Made by a program: the position numbers and the translations under genes. Shown here one piece after another: positions 16,344 through 25,550 of a DNA stretch of 64,000 nt. Location of the stretch: the NCBI RefSeq assembly GCF_046297875.1, contig NZ_JBKBHD010000001.1, positions 1,612,001-1,676,000 on the forward strand. The letters are read 5' to 3'. The stretch is from Parvibaculum sp046297875. Lineage in GTDB: Bacteria > Pseudomonadota > Alphaproteobacteria > Parvibaculales > Parvibaculaceae. The notes under the pieces are model-generated. The model was given only the letters and a program-made list of their open reading frames with translations, had not been told where the DNA came from and made no database searches. Each line of letters starts with the position of its first letter. Position 1 is the stretch's first letter.

Positions 16344-17867
16344 TCACTGCAAACCCCGTTCGTCATCAATGGCAACCTGCACCTCCGCGATCTGCAGCTT
16401 CGGCAACAGAATCTGGATTGTAGTGCCGCCCTTCTCGTTCTTTCGTCTCACGATCTCGCCGCCATATTGCCGCGAGAGGTTTTCGACAATCATTGAGCCT
16501 AGGCCAGTGCGCGCCTGCGATGCCTCGGCGCTATCGTCATAGCCGGTCCCGTCATCCTCGACCGCCAGAAATGGCGTGCCGTCCGGCTTGCGGATGAAGG
16601 ATGCCTTGATCCTGCCGCCGTCACGACCGTGGAAGGCGTGCTTTATGGCGTTTGATACAAGCTCTCCGAGTAGGACTGCAAGCGTCGTGGCGTCGCGCGA
16701 GGAGACGATCATCGGTTCGAATTCGCTTTCGATGACTATTGCTGTGCCCTCAAGGGCTGTGTCGGCGAGGTCCATCGTCACGGCTTCGAGAAGGCCGTCC
16801 ACGCGGGTGGACTGCAGGTCGTCGCCAAGCCGCAGGCGGCGTTGCGCCGTGCTGATCGTCTGGATGCGGCCGCGCGCCGTTTCGAGGGCAGAGCGGGCGG
16901 CACCGTCGTCGAGCTTGGCCTGCTGCATTCTCAGAAGCGAGGAGACCATTGCAAGATTGTTGCCGACGCGATGCGTCACTTCCCGCAGCAGCAATTCCAC
17001 GCGGCCGCGCTCATATTCGGCGCGGTTTGCTTCCGCTTCGGCCATTTCCCGCGCCATTTCCAGTTCGCGGGTGCGGTCGCGGACGCGGGCTTCCAGTTCC
17101 TCGTTGAGCGCGAGAAGCTGGTCGCGCCGGCTTCTCATGCTGGCGAACTGACGCCTGGTCAGCTGCGCGGAGAGAATTGCAAGAACGAGGGCGGCAGCCA
17201 GCGCGCCGATGAGGGAGGCAGAAAGCCAGGTACGCGAAGCGATGGCGCGGGTTTCCCGGTCGCCATGCTTGGCGTACTCGGCGGCAAGTCCTGCCTCGAC
17301 GATCTCGCGCACCTCGTCCATGAGGTCCTTGCCGCGGTTTTCGGCGACGATCGCCAGCGCCGCATCGAAGGCACCTTCGCGGCCAAGCGCAATGGTCGTG
17401 TCCGCCTCTTCCAGACGGCGCATGGCCGCCTTGCGCAACTGGTCGACGCGTACCGCCTGCTGCGAGTTCGGATCGACCAATGTTTCGAGGGATGACAGGC
17501 GCCGGGTTATTTGAAGGCGGCTTGCATTATAGGGTTCGAGATATTGCGTATCCTGCGTGAGCAGAAAGCCGCGCTGGCCGATCTCTGCATCCTGCAGGAG
17601 GAGGAGTACCTTGCGGAACTCGGCGCGCACTTCGAGCGTATTGACCACGTCGTCGATATTCTGACGGGTGCGGTCCGACAGCAGCAGCGCAGACACGGCT
17701 GCGCCAAGCAGCATCGCAAAGCCGAGCGCCATGACGATGGCATTCGCCTTGCGCATATTGTCCGTCTCTGCGAGCTCGCCGTTGAAAAACCGTATCAAAT
17801 TACTCAACTTTCCGATTGAGCGGTCTTTCTCCGCTCCTGGCTGCCCCGGCCCGGAAGCGGGCACCAT
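16344..17867 (-). CDS. CHASE3-domain sensor histidine kinase (HisKA_2 type), orphan
   Basis: A 507-residue membrane kinase. A first helix (MALGFAMLLGAAVSALLL) is followed by a periplasmic CHASE3 domain with QDAEIGQRGFLLT, a second helix near 214-234, and a coiled coil rich in Glu and Arg (LNEELEARVRDRTRELEMAR). The HisKA_2 box is LREVTHRVGNNLAM with phospho-acceptor His299. The ATPase domain shows ELVSNAIKHAF, DDGTGYD and GLGSMIVENL. Such kinases often control stress responses in alphaproteobacteria. No response regulator is adjacent. The start is uncertain; the ATG nearest the first helix would shorten the protein by 37 residues. Confidence 0.85.
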   Translation of the reverse strand: MVPASGPGQPGAEKDRSIGKLSNLIRFFNGELAETDNMRKANAIVMALGFAMLLGAAVSALLLSDRTRQNIDDVVNTLEVRAEFRKVLLLLQDAEIGQRGFLLTQDTQYLEPYNASRLQITRRLSSLETLVDPNSQQAVRVDQLRKAAMRRLEEADTTIALGREGAFDAALAIVAENRGKDLMDEVREIVEAGLAAEYAKHGDRETRAIASRTWLSASLIGALAAALVLAILSAQLTRRQFASMRSRRDQLLALNEELEARVRDRTRELEMAREMAEAEANRAEYERGRVELLLREVTHRVGNNLAMVSSLLRMQQAKLDDGAARSALETARGRIQTISTAQRRLRLGDDLQSTRVDGLLEAVTMDLADTALEGTAIVIESEFEPMIVSSRDATTLAVLLGELVSNAIKHAFHGRDGGRIKASFIRKPDGTPFLAVEDDGTGYDDSAEASQARTGLGSMIVENLSRQYGGEIVRRKNEKGGTTIQILLPKLQIAEVQVAIDDERGLQ

Positions 17868-17928
17868 AACAAAGGTGAAACTCGATATGTACCTTCATAA
17901 AACCCCGGTTTCGGGGCCGAGCAGGCTG

Positions 17929-17957
17929 TTGACAGGCAAGGGTCTGGCGCTTAGGTT
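17929..17957 (+). promoter_or_regulatory. Sigma-70-type promoter of rpmJ
   Basis: TTGACA at 17929-17934 and TAGGTT at 17952-17957 are separated by 17 bp. This is a near-consensus housekeeping promoter, about 90 bp before the rpmJ start, on the strand and at the distance expected. Confidence 0.7.
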
Positions 17958-18047
17958 CCGCGCCAATTCAAGGGCGTTCCGGCATCGGGCCGGAAGCGGC
18001 GCGCGAGTATTGCGCGAGGCTGCTTGCCCCCGATCCGAGGTTGAGCC

Positions 18048-18173
18048 ATGAAAATCCGTAACTCCTTGAGATCGCTCCGGAATCGGCACCGGGACAACCG
18101 TCTCGTCCGCCGCAAGGGGCGCGTCTACATCATCAACAAGACCAACCGCCGCTTCAAGGCCCGTCAGGGCTGA
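18048..18173 (+). CDS. rpmJ: 50S ribosomal protein L36
   Basis: A 41-residue highly basic protein that starts MKIRNSLRSLRNRHRDN and ends in TNRRFKARQG. It matches the zinc-free (C-minus) form of L36: none of the four zinc-ligand positions is Cys or His in the usual CxxC pattern. It is a single-gene transcription unit with its own promoter (17929-17957) and a strong terminator (18217-18250), as is common for rpmJ in alphaproteobacteria. Confidence 0.95.
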   Translation: MKIRNSLRSLRNRHRDNRLVRRKGRVYIINKTNRRFKARQG

Positions 18174-18216
18174 GGCGCGGTCCGGGCGCTCCCGTGTGCG
18201 CCTGGGTGAAATTCGA

Positions 18217-18250
18217 GGCCACCCGCTCCCCGCGGGTGGCCTTTTTCTTT
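18217..18250 (+). terminator. Rho-independent terminator of rpmJ
   Basis: A perfect 10-bp stem, GGCCACCCGC paired with GCGGGTGGCC, has a 5-base loop (TCCCC) and is followed by TTTTTCTTTT. It begins 43 bp after the rpmJ stop. Confidence 0.93.
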
Positions 18251-18396
18251 TGGGGCATATTGCAATTGGTGTGGCCAGAATGGCGTCATGGCCCCGATCG
18301 AGGTTTGCAAACGTGGGGCCGGGCACGGTTAATATGCCGCATTGGCGGCGGCCATCCGGTCGGTCCGGCACTCAGGCGATGGAGGCGATGCAGGCG

Positions 18397-19452
18397 ATGA
18401 CCGGCAGGTTCATGATCTATGGGGCGACGGGCTATACAGGCAAGCTCGTGGCGCGGTCTGCCAAGGCGCAGGGGCTCAACCCGCTGCTTGCCGGCCGCAA
18501 CGAAGCACGGCTCAAATCCATCGCCGCCCAGCATGGCTTCGAATATCAGGCGATTTCGCTCGATGACCGCGAGGCGCTCGATGCCGGGCTTGCCCAGGTC
18601 GATACGGTGCTGCATATCGCAGGACCGTTTTCGAAGACTTCGAAACCGATGGTCGATGCCTGCATCCGCACCGGCACCCACTATCTCGACATCACGGGCG
18701 AAATCGATGTCTTCGAAGCCTGTGCGGCGCGCAGTGCCGAAGCGGAGAAGGCAGGCGTCATGCTGATGCCGGGCGTCGGCTTCGACGTGGTGCCGAGCGA
18801 TTGTCTTGCCGCGCATATGAAGGCTCGGATGCCGGATGCGCGCGAACTCGTGCTCGGCATTTCCGGGCTAGGGCAGATGTCGCATGGCACGGCGAAGACC
18901 GGTGTCGAAAGCATCGGCAAGGGTACGCGGGTGCGCCGCGAGGGCCGCATTGTCTCCGCGCGGAAGACGCCGATGCGGGAGATCGATTTCGGCAAGGGGC
19001 TCAAGTCCGCCATTGCGATCGGCTGGGGTGATGTCTCGACTGCGTGGCATTCGACGAAGATTCCCGACATCACGGTCTATTTCGAAAGCAATCCCCAATT
19101 CGAGCAGATGGCGAAGATGGGTGCGCTCACGCGCTGGTTCCTGAGCCTCGGTTTCATGCAGCGCGCCTTGAAGAAGCGGATCGAGCAGCAGCCCGAAGGG
19201 CCGACCGACGCCGAACGCGCGCAGGGCTATTCGGTGCTTTATGGTGAGGCGACGGGGCCGAATGGCGAGGTCGTGCGCTCGCTTCTGCGGACGCCGGAAG
19301 GCTATACGCTGACCGCCATGACGGGGCTCGAGATCGTCCGCCGAGTGCTGGCTGGCGAGGCAAAGCCCGGCTTCCAGACGCCGTCGCTCGTTTTCGGACC
19401 CGATTTCATCACCGAATTCGAGGGCTGCGCGCGGCAGGATCTGAACAGCTGA
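18397..19452 (+). CDS. Saccharopine-dehydrogenase-like NAD(P)-binding protein
   Basis: A 351-residue protein with a Rossmann N-terminus (FMIYGATGYTGKLVARSAK, glycine motif GATGYTG) and the family segments LHIAGPFSKTSKPMVDACI, then GTHYLDITGEIDVFE and GVGFDVVPSDCLAAHM. This is the trans-acting enoyl reductase or saccharopine dehydrogenase-like group, not the lysine-pathway enzyme itself. Three in-frame ATGs lie nine bases apart (18379, 18388, 18397); the third is chosen because GGAGG at 18381-18385 is best spaced for it. It is probably a reductase of a lipid or polyketide intermediate. Confidence 0.85.
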   Translation: MTGRFMIYGATGYTGKLVARSAKAQGLNPLLAGRNEARLKSIAAQHGFEYQAISLDDREALDAGLAQVDTVLHIAGPFSKTSKPMVDACIRTGTHYLDITGEIDVFEACAARSAEAEKAGVMLMPGVGFDVVPSDCLAAHMKARMPDARELVLGISGLGQMSHGTAKTGVESIGKGTRVRREGRIVSARKTPMREIDFGKGLKSAIAIGWGDVSTAWHSTKIPDITVYFESNPQFEQMAKMGALTRWFLSLGFMQRALKKRIEQQPEGPTDAERAQGYSVLYGEATGPNGEVVRSLLRTPEGYTLTAMTGLEIVRRVLAGEAKPGFQTPSLVFGPDFITEFEGCARQDLNS

Positions 19453-19511
19453 GGCCGCCGGACCCGCTCGCGGGCTTTGTGCCGCTGCGCTTCGCGCCCT
19501 ATCATCGGGGC

Positions 19512-20126
19512 ATGAGCCTTCGCATCCTCTTTGCCCTTGCGCTTCTCCTGCCGCTTTCATCGCCCGGCGCCGTCATGGCGGCGCAGGCGCCGGATGCGGC
19601 AAGCGAGGCCACGCCGTCATTGCCGCAGGACAAGGCAAAGGCGCGCGAGGCGGTTCTCGAACGCTTGCTTGAAGAACTGTCGAAAGCAGAGACCGAAGAA
19701 AAAGGCCGCGCCGTCGAGCGCGCCGTACAGAGCGTCTGGCTCAATTCGGGCAGCCCCAGTATCGACCTTCTGACGCAGCGCGGGCTTGAAGCGCTGGGGG
19801 ACGACGATCTCGACCGCGCCTATTTCTATTTCGACGAGGTAGTAACGCTGGCGCCGGATTTTGCCGAAGGCTGGCACCGGCGCGCCGCCATTCACTATCT
19901 CCGGGAGGACTATTCGGCGGCACTGCGCGATCTCGAGCAGACGCTGCGCCTCGAACCGCGCCATTACGAGGCGCTGGCCGGGCTCGGCGTCATTCTGGAG
20001 GATCTGGGCGACCGCAAGGGCGCGCTTGAGGCCTATCGCCGGGCGCTCGCGCTCAATCCCTGGCTCGTGAATGGCAAGGAGCGGATCGAGCCGCTCGAAC
20101 TTGAAGTCGAGGGCAGGGGGATCTGA
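19512..20126 (+). CDS. Exported tetratricopeptide-repeat protein
   Basis: A 204-residue protein. The ATG at 19512 opens a signal peptide (MSLRILFALALLLPLSSPGA, cleavage near VMAAQ). A charged helical region (AREAVLERLLEELSKAETEEKG) precedes about three TPR units in the second half, for example AYFYFDEVVTLAPDFAEGW, AALRDLEQTLRLEPRHYEA and ALEAYRRALALNPWL. TPR arrays mediate protein-protein contacts; in the periplasm they often assist envelope assembly. The partner is unknown. Upstream is the oxidoreductase and downstream an alpha/beta hydrolase on the same strand. Confidence 0.8.
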   Translation: MSLRILFALALLLPLSSPGAVMAAQAPDAASEATPSLPQDKAKAREAVLERLLEELSKAETEEKGRAVERAVQSVWLNSGSPSIDLLTQRGLEALGDDDLDRAYFYFDEVVTLAPDFAEGWHRRAAIHYLREDYSAALRDLEQTLRLEPRHYEALAGLGVILEDLGDRKGALEAYRRALALNPWLVNGKERIEPLELEVEGRGI

Positions 20127-20164
20127 CGCCTGAACCGGAAGGGCTTTCTGCCCGTACCGGATAT

Positions 20165-21202
20165 ATGCGCTTTGGAGCCGGTTTCATGGCATTGGTTGTT
20201 TTCATCGCCCTTCTTCTCGCGGGGCTCTTTCTTTTTTCGGCCTGGACGGCATGGCGCACATCGGCGCTGTTTCCGCCATCGGGCGAATTCGTCGATCTCG
20301 ATGGCGAGTTCGAGGGGCTGCGCCTGCATTTCGTGTCGCGCGGGGAAGCGCGCGATGGCGTTGCACCTGTGGTGCTCATTCACGGGGCGAGCGGCAATCT
20401 GAGAGACATGGAAGAAAGTCTCGTACCGGTGCTTGCGGCGGAAACCCGGGTCGTCGCCTTCGACCGGCCGGGGCATGGCTGGAGCGGGCGCGGGCGCCAT
20501 CCCGATATGTCAAATCCGGCCGTGCAGGCGCGCGCGATCCGCGCGGCGGCGGCGAAGCTCGGTATCGAAAGGCCGGTCGTGCTCGGCCATAGCTGGGGCG
20601 CGTCGGTTGCGGCGGCCTGGGCGCTCGATGCGCCGGAATCCCTGGCGGGCCTCCTGCCGCTCGCGGGCGCGCTCTATCCCTGGCCGGGCGGCGTTGCCTG
20701 GTATCATTCGGTGGTGCGGACACCGCTTGCCGGCGCCGTTTTTCTTCGTACTCTGACGGTTCCGGGCGGCAAGCTGCTCGCGGAAAAAGGCGTTGCCGGA
20801 AATTTCCATCCGAACCCGGCGCCCGATGCCTATGCCGACAGGATCGGGCTGGACCTTCTCTTCCGGCCATCGCATTTCCGCGCGAACAGCGAGGACACGT
20901 CGAACCTGAAGCCGCATCTCGCGCGGCAGAGTGCGCGTTATAGCGAGATTTCGGTGCCTGTCATCGTCGTTACCGGCAATGCGGACTACACCGTCTCGCC
21001 GAAGATCCATTCCTATGCGTTCCACAATGCGGTCGCGGGTTCGGAGCTCGTGAAGCTCAAAAGCACGGGCCACATGCCGCATCATGCACGGCGCGAGATC
21101 GTGGTGGATGCGCTTCTGCGTCTCGCGCGCGGCGAGCGCCCGCGGGCCGGTCAGGTGACGGTCCATGAAGACGGACGCGTGGAGTTTGCGCCTGCCGCCT
21201 AG
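20165..21202 (+). CDS. Membrane-anchored alpha/beta hydrolase
   Basis: A 345-residue protein. An N-terminal membrane helix (MALVVFIALLLAGLFLFSAW) should tether it with the catalytic part outside the cytoplasm. Motifs are VVLIHGASGNLRDM (oxyanion hole), FDRPGHGWSGRG, the nucleophile elbow VLGHSWGASV (Ser), VIVVTGNADYTVSP (Asp) and KSTGHMPHHA (His). The full triad suggests an active hydrolase, perhaps on esters or epoxides. It starts 38 bp after the TPR gene, probably on the same mRNA, and its stop is 3 bp from the convergent pyk stop. Confidence 0.85.
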   Translation: MRFGAGFMALVVFIALLLAGLFLFSAWTAWRTSALFPPSGEFVDLDGEFEGLRLHFVSRGEARDGVAPVVLIHGASGNLRDMEESLVPVLAAETRVVAFDRPGHGWSGRGRHPDMSNPAVQARAIRAAAAKLGIERPVVLGHSWGASVAAAWALDAPESLAGLLPLAGALYPWPGGVAWYHSVVRTPLAGAVFLRTLTVPGGKLLAEKGVAGNFHPNPAPDAYADRIGLDLLFRPSHFRANSEDTSNLKPHLARQSARYSEISVPVIVVTGNADYTVSPKIHSYAFHNAVAGSELVKLKSTGHMPHHARREIVVDALLRLARGERPRAGQVTVHEDGRVEFAPAA

Positions 21203-21205
21203 GCC

Positions 21206-22633
21206 CTATAGCGCGTCCTTCCGGCCGACAAAGGCGACGCGCAGCATGTTGGTTGCGCCCGGCGTACCGAGGGGCACACCCGCCGTCACCACAATGCGCT
21301 GGCCGGGCTGGGCGAAGCCTTCCTGAAAGGCGATGCGGCAGGCGCGGTCCGACAGGTCCTCGAGGTCCTTCGCATCTTCCGTCAATACGCAATGCAGGCC
21401 CCAGACGAGGGCAAGGCGGCGCGCAGTCGCATGAACCGGCGTCAGCGCGACGATGGGGAAGAGCGGGCGTTCGCGCGCGGCGCGCAGCCCCGTCGAGCCT
21501 GAATTCGTCCAGCAGACGATGGCAGCGGCATTCAGCGTGTCGGCAACGGAATGGGCAGCCGCCGAAATTGCGTCTGCACCGGTCGCTTCCGGCTCGGCGT
21601 GTTGCGCATAGATGATGCCGGGATAGGTCGGGTCGCTTTCGACCGATTGCGCGATGCGGTTCATCATGTTCACCGCCTCGACCGGATATTGCCCGGCGGC
21701 GGATTCGGCCGATAGCATGATCGCGTCCGCGCCTTCAAAGACGGCGGTGGCGACGTCGGATACTTCGGCGCGGGTCGGTGTCGGCGCGGAGATCATGCTT
21801 TCGAGCATCTGCGTTGCCACGACGACGGGCTTGCCGGAACGCCGTGCGGCGCGGGTCATCCGCTTCTGCCAGCCCGGCACCTGCTCAAGCGGCAGTTCGA
21901 CGCCGAGGTCGCCACGCGCCACCATGATTGCATCGGCGATTTCGATGATCTCGTCCAGATGGGCGAGCGCCTGCGGCTTTTCGATCTTGGCGAGAACGGC
22001 CGCGCGGCCGCGCGCGATCTTGCGCACTTCGGCAATGTCGTCAGGCCGCTGCACGAAGGAAAGCGCGATCCAGTCAACGCCGAGATCGAGCGCCGCGTCG
22101 AGATCGCTGCGATCCTTCTCGGTCAGCGCCGCGAGTGGCAGCATGGTATCGGGCAGGCTGATGCCCTTCCGGCTCATCAGCTTGCCGCCCACCATCACTT
22201 CGGTGTCGATATGGTCCTGGCCCTTGCCTTTCACGGTGAGGCGGAGCTTGCCATCGTCGAGCAGCAGCGACTGGCCGGCACTCACGGCATCGAAGATCGC
22301 GGGATGCGGAAGGAAGGCGCGGGTGGCGTCGCCCGGCTTCTTCGATGTATCGAGGCGGAAGCGGTTGCCTTCCTTGAGGACCGTGCCTTCCTTTACCTCG
22401 CCGATGCGCAGCTTCGGGCCCTGCAGGTCGACCAGAATGCCGATCGGCCGTTCAACGGTCTTTTCCACTTCGCGCACCATGGTATGGACGCGCTTCAGCC
22501 CCTTGTGGTCGAGATGGCTCATGTTGAGGCGGAACACATCCGCGCCCCCATCGAAGAGCTTGCGGATCATCTCCGACGTGTCGGAGGCGGGGCCCAGCGT
22601 GGCGATGATCTTGACGTTGCGGCGGCGGTTCAA
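21206..22633 (-). CDS. pyk: Pyruvate kinase
   Basis: A 475-residue enzyme that makes pyruvate and ATP from phosphoenolpyruvate and ADP in glycolysis. Clear landmarks are KIIATLGPASDT at the N-terminus, RLNMSH, the catalytic-site region MVARGDLGVELPLEQVP and VVATQMLESMISAPTPTRAEVSDVA in part. The length is normal. The start is TTG at 22633 (NRRRNVKI follows); AAGGA lies eight bases before it, and no upstream ATG fits. It follows the glycerate kinase by 11 bp, a common pairing that links glycerate entry to lower glycolysis. Confidence 0.96.
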   Translation of the reverse strand: MNRRRNVKIIATLGPASDTSEMIRKLFDGGADVFRLNMSHLDHKGLKRVHTMVREVEKTVERPIGILVDLQGPKLRIGEVKEGTVLKEGNRFRLDTSKKPGDATRAFLPHPAIFDAVSAGQSLLLDDGKLRLTVKGKGQDHIDTEVMVGGKLMSRKGISLPDTMLPLAALTEKDRSDLDAALDLGVDWIALSFVQRPDDIAEVRKIARGRAAVLAKIEKPQALAHLDEIIEIADAIMVARGDLGVELPLEQVPGWQKRMTRAARRSGKPVVVATQMLESMISAPTPTRAEVSDVATAVFEGADAIMLSAESAAGQYPVEAVNMMNRIAQSVESDPTYPGIIYAQHAEPEATGADAISAAAHSVADTLNAAAIVCWTNSGSTGLRAARERPLFPIVALTPVHATARRLALVWGLHCVLTEDAKDLEDLSDRACRIAFQEGFAQPGQRIVVTAGVPLGTPGATNMLRVAFVGRKDAL

Positions 22634-22644
22634 GGTGAGGTTCC

Positions 22645-23982
22645 TTAAGAGTTTTCGGTAAGCGAATCGGGGGTGCCAACCAGTATGACCCGGAAATCGT
22701 TGACGTTGGTGTAACTCGGTCCGGTCTTCACGAGATCGCCAATCTCGCCGAAGAAGGTGCCGGAATCGTGGCGCTCCAACATGTCCTTCGGATCGAGCCC
22801 CCGTTCCATCGCACGCTTCAATGTATCCGGCGTGACGATGGCGCCTGCAGGGTCGCCGGATGCACCCGAGCCGCCGTCGATCCCGTCCGTATCGGCTGCG
22901 AGCGCCCAGATGCCGTCGGCACCGCCGAGCGCGATGGCAAGTGCCAGTGCATATTCCTGATTGGGGCCGCCCTTTACCTTTGCCGGATCTACACCGCTTT
23001 CGCGGAAAGTCACCGCCGCTTCACCGCCCGAAATGATGGCGGCGCATTTGCCCTCGGCGCGTGCTTTCAGCGCGCGGGCGGCATGGGCTTCGGCAAGCGA
23101 CCGCGCTTCGCCTTCCAGCGCATCGCCGAGCGCCACCGGATCATAGCCGGCCTCCCGGGCAAGCGCGGCGGCTGCGCCGAGCGAGGCGCTGCCGCTTGCC
23201 ACAAGCTGATATTGCGCATGAGCGAAGATTTCATCGCCAGGCTTCGGCGTTTCGGGAAGGGCTGCGATCCGTTCGCGCAGATCGGCGGGAATGGACGGCG
23301 CCAGCGAATCGAGCACCGCCATCACTCGCGCCTTCGATGTCGTGTCGGGTACTGTCGGGCCGGAGGCGATGGTGGTCGGGTTGTCGCCTGCAACATCCGA
23401 TATGGCGAGCGTGACGGAGCGCGCGGGATGGAGCATCGCAGCGAGCCTGCCGCCCTTGATGCGCGAAATGTGCTTGCGAACGGCGTTGATATCGCCGATC
23501 GGCTTGCCGGATGCGAGGAGTGCGCGCGTGAGAAGGATTTCGTCGGCAAGCGTCAACCCCGGCAAAGGCTGAACGGTGAGCGCCGAGCCGCCACCCGAAA
23601 GCAGCACCAGCGCAAGGTCTTCCGGGCCCGTCCATTCGGCCATGCGCAGCAGCCGCTTCGATGCCGCTTCGCCAGCCGCATCGGGGATCGGATGGCCGCC
23701 TTCTAGCACTTCGACATGGCGCGTCGAGCGGGCATGGCCATAGCGCGTCAGGGCCAATCCTTCGACATGGGTGCCGGGGTAACGCGCGTCGTACCAGTCT
23801 TCCGCCGCGGCAGCCATGGCGGCGGCCGCCTTGCCGATGGCGAAGATCACGAGGCGGCCTTCGCCGGGTGCAGGCGGTACGGGCAGGTGCGGCGGCAGGC
23901 AATGTTCGGGCAGGGCAGCCCGGACGGCCGCGTCGTAGAGGCGTTTCAACAGCACCCTGGTTTCCCGGTCGTCCTCTGCCAT
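22645..23982 (-). CDS. Glycerate kinase (MOFRL type)
   Basis: A 445-residue glycerate 2-kinase. The N-terminal part has LVIFAIGKAAAAMAAAAEDW, EGGHPIPDAAG and VLLSGGGSAL (nucleotide loop); INAVRKHISRIKGGRLA is a family signature. The C-terminal MOFRL domain has GGEAAVTF, GPNQEYALALA and DTDGIDGGSGASG. The protein turns glycerate into 2-phosphoglycerate, which enters glycolysis just above pyruvate kinase, the next gene. Older annotations call this family hydroxypyruvate reductase (TtuD). It is divergent from the amidohydrolase with only 20 bp between starts, so the promoters must overlap the coding ends. Confidence 0.93.
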   Translation of the reverse strand: MAEDDRETRVLLKRLYDAAVRAALPEHCLPPHLPVPPAPGEGRLVIFAIGKAAAAMAAAAEDWYDARYPGTHVEGLALTRYGHARSTRHVEVLEGGHPIPDAAGEAASKRLLRMAEWTGPEDLALVLLSGGGSALTVQPLPGLTLADEILLTRALLASGKPIGDINAVRKHISRIKGGRLAAMLHPARSVTLAISDVAGDNPTTIASGPTVPDTTSKARVMAVLDSLAPSIPADLRERIAALPETPKPGDEIFAHAQYQLVASGSASLGAAAALAREAGYDPVALGDALEGEARSLAEAHAARALKARAEGKCAAIISGGEAAVTFRESGVDPAKVKGGPNQEYALALAIALGGADGIWALAADTDGIDGGSGASGDPAGAIVTPDTLKRAMERGLDPKDMLERHDSGTFFGEIGDLVKTGPSYTNVNDFRVILVGTPDSLTENS

Positions 23983-24002
23983 GCCTCAGGTATAGTGCGC
24001 CC

Positions 24003-24836
24003 ATGCATGAACCGCCACACCCAGTCTCTGCTTCGCTCGCGCCTTTCGAGATCGTCAATCCGGGGGGCAAGCCCGATTTTCTGGTCGTCTGCGACCATGC
24101 CTCGAATGCGCTGCCGCCCGGCTATGGCACGCTCGGCCTCGCTGAAGCCGAGTTCGAGCGTCATATTGCCTGGGATATCGGCGCGGCCGGCGTAGCCCGC
24201 GAGCTCGCGGCGGAGCTCGATTGCCCGGCGGTGCTGGCGCGCTTCTCGCGGCTCCTCATCGACCTCAATCGCGGCGAGGACGACCCGACTATCGTGATGA
24301 AGCTGTCGGACGGTGCGATCATTCCCGGCAATCGCGATGTCGATGCGTTTCGCGACGCGGGCGAGTTCCGCCATCGCATCGAGACCTTCCATGCGCCTTA
24401 TCATGCAGCCATCGTGTCGGCGATCGAGCGGGCACGGGCAGGCGGCGCCGTACCCGTCATCGTCTCGCTCCACAGTTTCACGCCGCGCTGGCGGAGCTTC
24501 GTGCGGCCCTGGGAAACGGGGCTGCTCTGGGACAGGGACGACCGCCTTGTCGGTTCGCTGATGGAGGCTTTCGCTGCGGAAGGCTTCACGGTGGGCGACA
24601 ATGAGCCCTATACGGGCCGGCTCAGGAACGATTGCATGTACCGTCATGCAACCATTCACGGGCTGCCGCATATTCTCATCGAGATCAGGCAGGATCTGAT
24701 CGGAACGGAAGCAGGACAGCGAGAATGGGCGGCGCGGTATGCGCGGCATCTGCGGTTCGCGGCGTCGCGGGCAGGCGTGCGCGAGGTTCGGCATTTCGGC
24801 TCGCATACCGATCCCTCGCTCCCCATATCGGATTGA
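24003..24836 (+). CDS. N-formylglutamate amidohydrolase family protein
   Basis: A 277-residue protein of the FGase family. Motifs are FLVVCDHASNALP (metal-site His, with Asp), RLLIDLNRGEDDPT (Arg, Asn, Arg) and VIVSLHSFTPRW (His), plus GLPHILIEIRQDLI with a late Glu. The enzyme would release formate from N-formylglutamate in histidine breakdown, but many relatives have other substrates and no hut gene is nearby. The DUF1244 gene follows after 19 bp. ATG at 24003 is the first start and leaves a normal N-terminus. Confidence 0.88.
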   Translation: MHEPPHPVSASLAPFEIVNPGGKPDFLVVCDHASNALPPGYGTLGLAEAEFERHIAWDIGAAGVARELAAELDCPAVLARFSRLLIDLNRGEDDPTIVMKLSDGAIIPGNRDVDAFRDAGEFRHRIETFHAPYHAAIVSAIERARAGGAVPVIVSLHSFTPRWRSFVRPWETGLLWDRDDRLVGSLMEAFAAEGFTVGDNEPYTGRLRNDCMYRHATIHGLPHILIEIRQDLIGTEAGQREWAARYARHLRFAASRAGVREVRHFGSHTDPSLPISD

Positions 24837-24855
24837 AGAACGAGAGGAGGAACTC

Positions 24856-25158
24856 ATGGACAAGGCATTGCAGACCGAACTCGAAGCGGCAGCCTTCCGG
24901 CGGCTCGTGTCGCATTTGCAGGCGCGCAAGGATGTTCAGAACATCGACCTGATGATCCTTGCCGGCTTCTGCCGCAACTGCCTTGCCGACTGGTATGCGG
25001 AGGCGGCCGGGGAAAAGGGCATCTCCATCCCGAAGGACGAGGCGCGCGAATTCATCTATGGCGAGCCTTTTGCCGCGTGGAAGAAGAAATATCAGCCGGA
25101 TGCGACGCCCGAGCAGCATGCGGCTTTCGAGGCGGCGCAGAAAAAGGGGCATGGCTGA
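24856..25158 (+). CDS. DUF1244 family protein
   Basis: A 100-residue protein of an alphaproteobacterial unknown-function family. The helical sequence includes RRLVSHLQARKDVQNIDLM, a conserved core GFCRNCLADWYAEAA, and DEAREFIYGEPFAAWKKKYQ. The CRNC Cys pair is invariant in the homologues I know, and could bind metal or form a disulfide. The start at 24856 follows GAGAGGAGG. It is probably co-transcribed with the amidohydrolase. The function is unknown. Confidence 0.88.
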   Translation: MDKALQTELEAAAFRRLVSHLQARKDVQNIDLMILAGFCRNCLADWYAEAAGEKGISIPKDEAREFIYGEPFAAWKKKYQPDATPEQHAAFEAAQKKGHG

Positions 25159-25286
25159 ACGGTGATTTCATCCACCGTTCATCCACATCTCTATCCACAG
25201 CTTTCTTGCCCCGGCATATTGCCGCGGCGCGCGCCTCTCTCTATCGTCGCGCCCCTCACGGCAATTTGTATCAGTGGAGCGGCATC

Positions 25287-25550
25287 ATGGCGGACGGCAA
25301 TACGCCTTCGAATAACGGCGGTGTCGCACAGGACCAGCTTCGGTCCATCGTCGAGCGCATCGAGCGTCTCGAGGAAGAAAAGGCGGCCATCGCCAACGAC
25401 ATCAAGGAAGTCTATGCCGAGGCAAAGGGTAACGGCTTCGACACCAAGACGCTGCGTCAGGTGATCCGCCTGCGCAAGCAGGACAAGGCCGAGCGCCAGG
25501 AACAGGAAGCGATCCTCGATCTCTACATGTCCGCGCTCGGCATGGTCTGA
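25287..25550 (+). CDS. gapR: GapR-family (DUF2312) nucleoid-associated protein
   Basis: An 87-residue, mostly helical protein. The core is QLRSIVERIERLEEEKAAI, then IKEVYAEAKGNGFDTKTLRQ and IRLRKQDKAERQEQEAILD. This is the DUF2312 pattern; Caulobacter GapR, a member, binds overtwisted, AT-rich DNA ahead of replication and transcription forks and stimulates topoisomerases. The gene is usually essential or nearly so in alphaproteobacteria. The ATG at 25287 has GGAG about eight bases before it. It is a single gene with spacers on both sides. Confidence 0.9.
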   Translation: MADGNTPSNNGGVAQDQLRSIVERIERLEEEKAAIANDIKEVYAEAKGNGFDTKTLRQVIRLRKQDKAERQEQEAILDLYMSALGMV

